Below, piece after piece: positions 62,653-64,000 of a stretch of 64,000 bases of DNA. The stretch spans positions 1 through 64,000 of the forward strand of contig NZ_RQHT01000012.1 of NCBI RefSeq assembly GCF_004770905.1, read 5' to 3'. Both the position numbers and the translations under genes were made by a program. Each line of letters starts with the position of its first letter. Position 1 is the stretch's first letter. The stretch is from Leptospira bandrabouensis. GTDB taxonomy: Bacteria; Spirochaetota; Leptospiria; Leptospirales; Leptospiraceae. Under the pieces are notes generated by a model that made no database searches, was not told the DNA's origin, and saw only the letters and a list, made by a program, of their open reading frames with translations.

Positions 62653-64000
62653 ATGCCGCAACGTAACGACTTAAAATCAATTTTGATCATCGGATCCGGG
62701 CCAATCGTCATCGGGCAGGCATGTGAATTTGACTACTCCGGAACCCAAGCAACCAAAGCCCTACGAGAAAAAGGGATACGAGTCATTCTCGTAAATTCCA
62801 ATCCGGCAACCATTATGACGGATCCTGATCTTGCCGATGCAACTTACATCGAACCACTCACGGTTCCTGTTCTTGAAAAAATCATAAAAAAAGAAAAACC
62901 AGATGCCATCTTACCAACCGTAGGTGGACAAACGGCTCTCAACTTAGCATTGGCCCTTCATAAAGAAGGTGTTTTAGAAAAATACAATGTAGAGTTAATC
63001 GGTGCGAAAGTAGACGCCATCCGTAAAGCAGAAGATAGAGAACTTTTCAAACAAGCGATGGAAAAACTGGGAATCCGGGTCGCAAAATCCTTTATGGTTT
63101 CCGATATGGATGCCGCAAGAAAAGCAAAAGACGAAATTGGATTTCCTATCATCATTCGACCTGCCTTTACCTTAGGGGGAACAGGTGGTGGAACTTGTTA
63201 CGAAGAGTCGGAATTCGAAGAAATTGCGCAGAAAGGTTTATCTGCATCCCCCATCTCACAGATATTAGTTGAAGAATCGGTTATGGGATGGAAAGAGTTC
63301 GAGTTAGAAGTGATGCGAGATCTGGCCGATAACGTAGTCATCATTTGTTCTATCGAAAATTTAGATCCAATGGGTGTTCATACAGGAGATTCTATTACAG
63401 TTGCCCCACAACAAACGTTAAGTGATAGAGAATACCAACGACTCCGTGATATGTCCATCGACATCATTCGAGAGATTGGTGTGGAAACCGGTGGTTCTAA
63501 TATCCAGTTTGCTGTAAATCCAGAGAATGGTGATGTCATTGTCATTGAAATGAATCCTCGTGTATCAAGATCCTCGGCATTGGCATCGAAAGCAACGGGA
63601 TTTCCCATTGCAAAAATTGCCGCTTTGTTATCGATAGGATACACTTTGGATGAGATCCGAAATGATATCACTCGTGTGACGCCTGCTAGTTTCGAACCAT
63701 CCATTGATTATGTGGTTACAAAAATTCCAAGGTTTGCCTTTGAAAAATTCCCTGGTTCCGATAATACCTTAGGAGTTCAAATGAAAGCTGTTGGGGAAGC
63801 GATGGCCATTGGTCGTAACTTCAAAGAAAGTTTTCAGAAAGCCCTTCGTTCCTTGGAAACCGACCGATTTGGATTTGGCAGTGATGGTTATTTAAAAGAA
63901 CTTTTGGAATGGGAATCGATTCCGAAAGAAGAAAGAAAAACTTGGCTTACTGCAAAAGTAAAACGTCCTACTGACAAACGCATTTTTTATGTAAAAATGG
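62653..64000 (+). CDS. carB: Carbamoyl-phosphate synthase large subunit (partial, 5' part)
   Basis: The first 449 codons of carB, cut by the window end; the full protein is about 1100 residues. It makes carbamoyl phosphate from bicarbonate, ATP and ammonia for pyrimidine and arginine synthesis. The sequence starts [17 protein letters not shown], followed by the nucleotide-binding [10 protein letters not shown], the ATP-grasp motif [14 protein letters not shown] and [26 protein letters not shown] precedes the ATG. The reading frame runs open to base 64000. Confidence 0.96.
   Translation, partial: MPQRNDLKSILIIGSGPIVIGQACEFDYSGTQATKALREKGIRVILVNSNPATIMTDPDLADATYIEPLTVPVLEKIIKKEKPDAILPTVGGQTALNLALALHKEGVLEKYNVELIGAKVDAIRKAEDRELFKQAMEKLGIRVAKSFMVSDMDAARKAKDEIGFPIIIRPAFTLGGTGGGTCYEESEFEEIAQKGLSASPISQILVEESVMGWKEFELEVMRDLADNVVIICSIENLDPMGVHTGDSITVAPQQTLSDREYQRLRDMSIDIIREIGVETGGSNIQFAVNPENGDVIVIEMNPRVSRSSALASKATGFPIAKIAALLSIGYTLDEIRNDITRVTPASFEPSIDYVVTKIPRFAFEKFPGSDNTLGVQMKAVGEAMAIGRNFKESFQKALRSLETDRFGFGSDGYLKELLEWESIPKEERKTWLTAKVKRPTDKRIFYVKM

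Noticed and set aside
1..64000. tRNA, rRNA, IS elements, CRISPR or prophage
   Set aside because: I looked for tRNA T-loop motifs, repeated units with spacers, transposase motifs and phage genes and found none.

Overview
The window looks like a chromosome segment of a spirochaete of the genus Leptospira, probably from the saprophytic side of the genus. The grounds are the AT-rich coding style, the many small lipoproteins whose lipobox ends in N-C or S-C, a DUF1577/PilZ protein of a family I know only from Leptospira, truncated and complete lipoproteins of types typical of the genus, and an imelysin/TonB-receptor locus. The species cannot be fixed from the sequence alone. I see no rRNA, tRNA, insertion sequence, prophage, CRISPR array or replication origin.

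Layout. Bases 1-5400 hold small accessory genes on the minus strand: a Gly/His-rich lipoprotein, an ankyrin lipoprotein, a TfoX-N protein, an AgmX/PglI-like protein, a truncated FG-GAP lipoprotein, a membrane protein, an ABM-fold protein and an AraC regulator. From 5500 to 8900 there is a seven-repeat propeller lipoprotein and a tandem pair of paralogous unknown proteins. From 8876 to 16560 a tightly overlapping minus-strand operon encodes imelysin, a di-haem DUF1111 protein, a second imelysin, an HTTM membrane protein and a TonB-dependent receptor, preceded by a Fur-like palindrome. This is very probably an iron (or haem/metal) acquisition unit. From 16700 to 21250 are an SGNH hydrolase with a membrane-anchored partner, a HEAT-repeat lipoprotein and a CPBP protease.

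The most interesting part is 21284-33213. Two 19-bp palindromes (AATGCAA-N5-TTGCATT) lie between a COG0523 GTPase/peroxiredoxin-like operon and a chemotaxis receptor. A third, related palindrome (CATTTGCAA-N5-TTGCAAATG) precedes a lipoprotein, an outer-membrane barrel, a ZnuA-ZnuC-ZnuB transporter and a methyltransferase. Together they look like a zinc-starvation (Zur) regulon with its own operator, TGCAA-N5-TTGCA, and a candidate outer-membrane zinc route.

From 33210 onward come mostly housekeeping and signalling genes: tmk, a 54-residue lipoprotein, an EAL protein, a B12/radical-SAM enzyme, a PilZ-type protein, guaB, a LolA-like protein and rsmE. A three-gene unknown operon follows (42127-45543), then the complete kdpABCDE potassium system (45622-53162) and an outer-membrane barrel that may share its control. 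A 1866-residue thioester alpha-2-macroglobulin, a sulfatase-fold membrane enzyme and the 5' part of carB, cut by the window end, close the segment.
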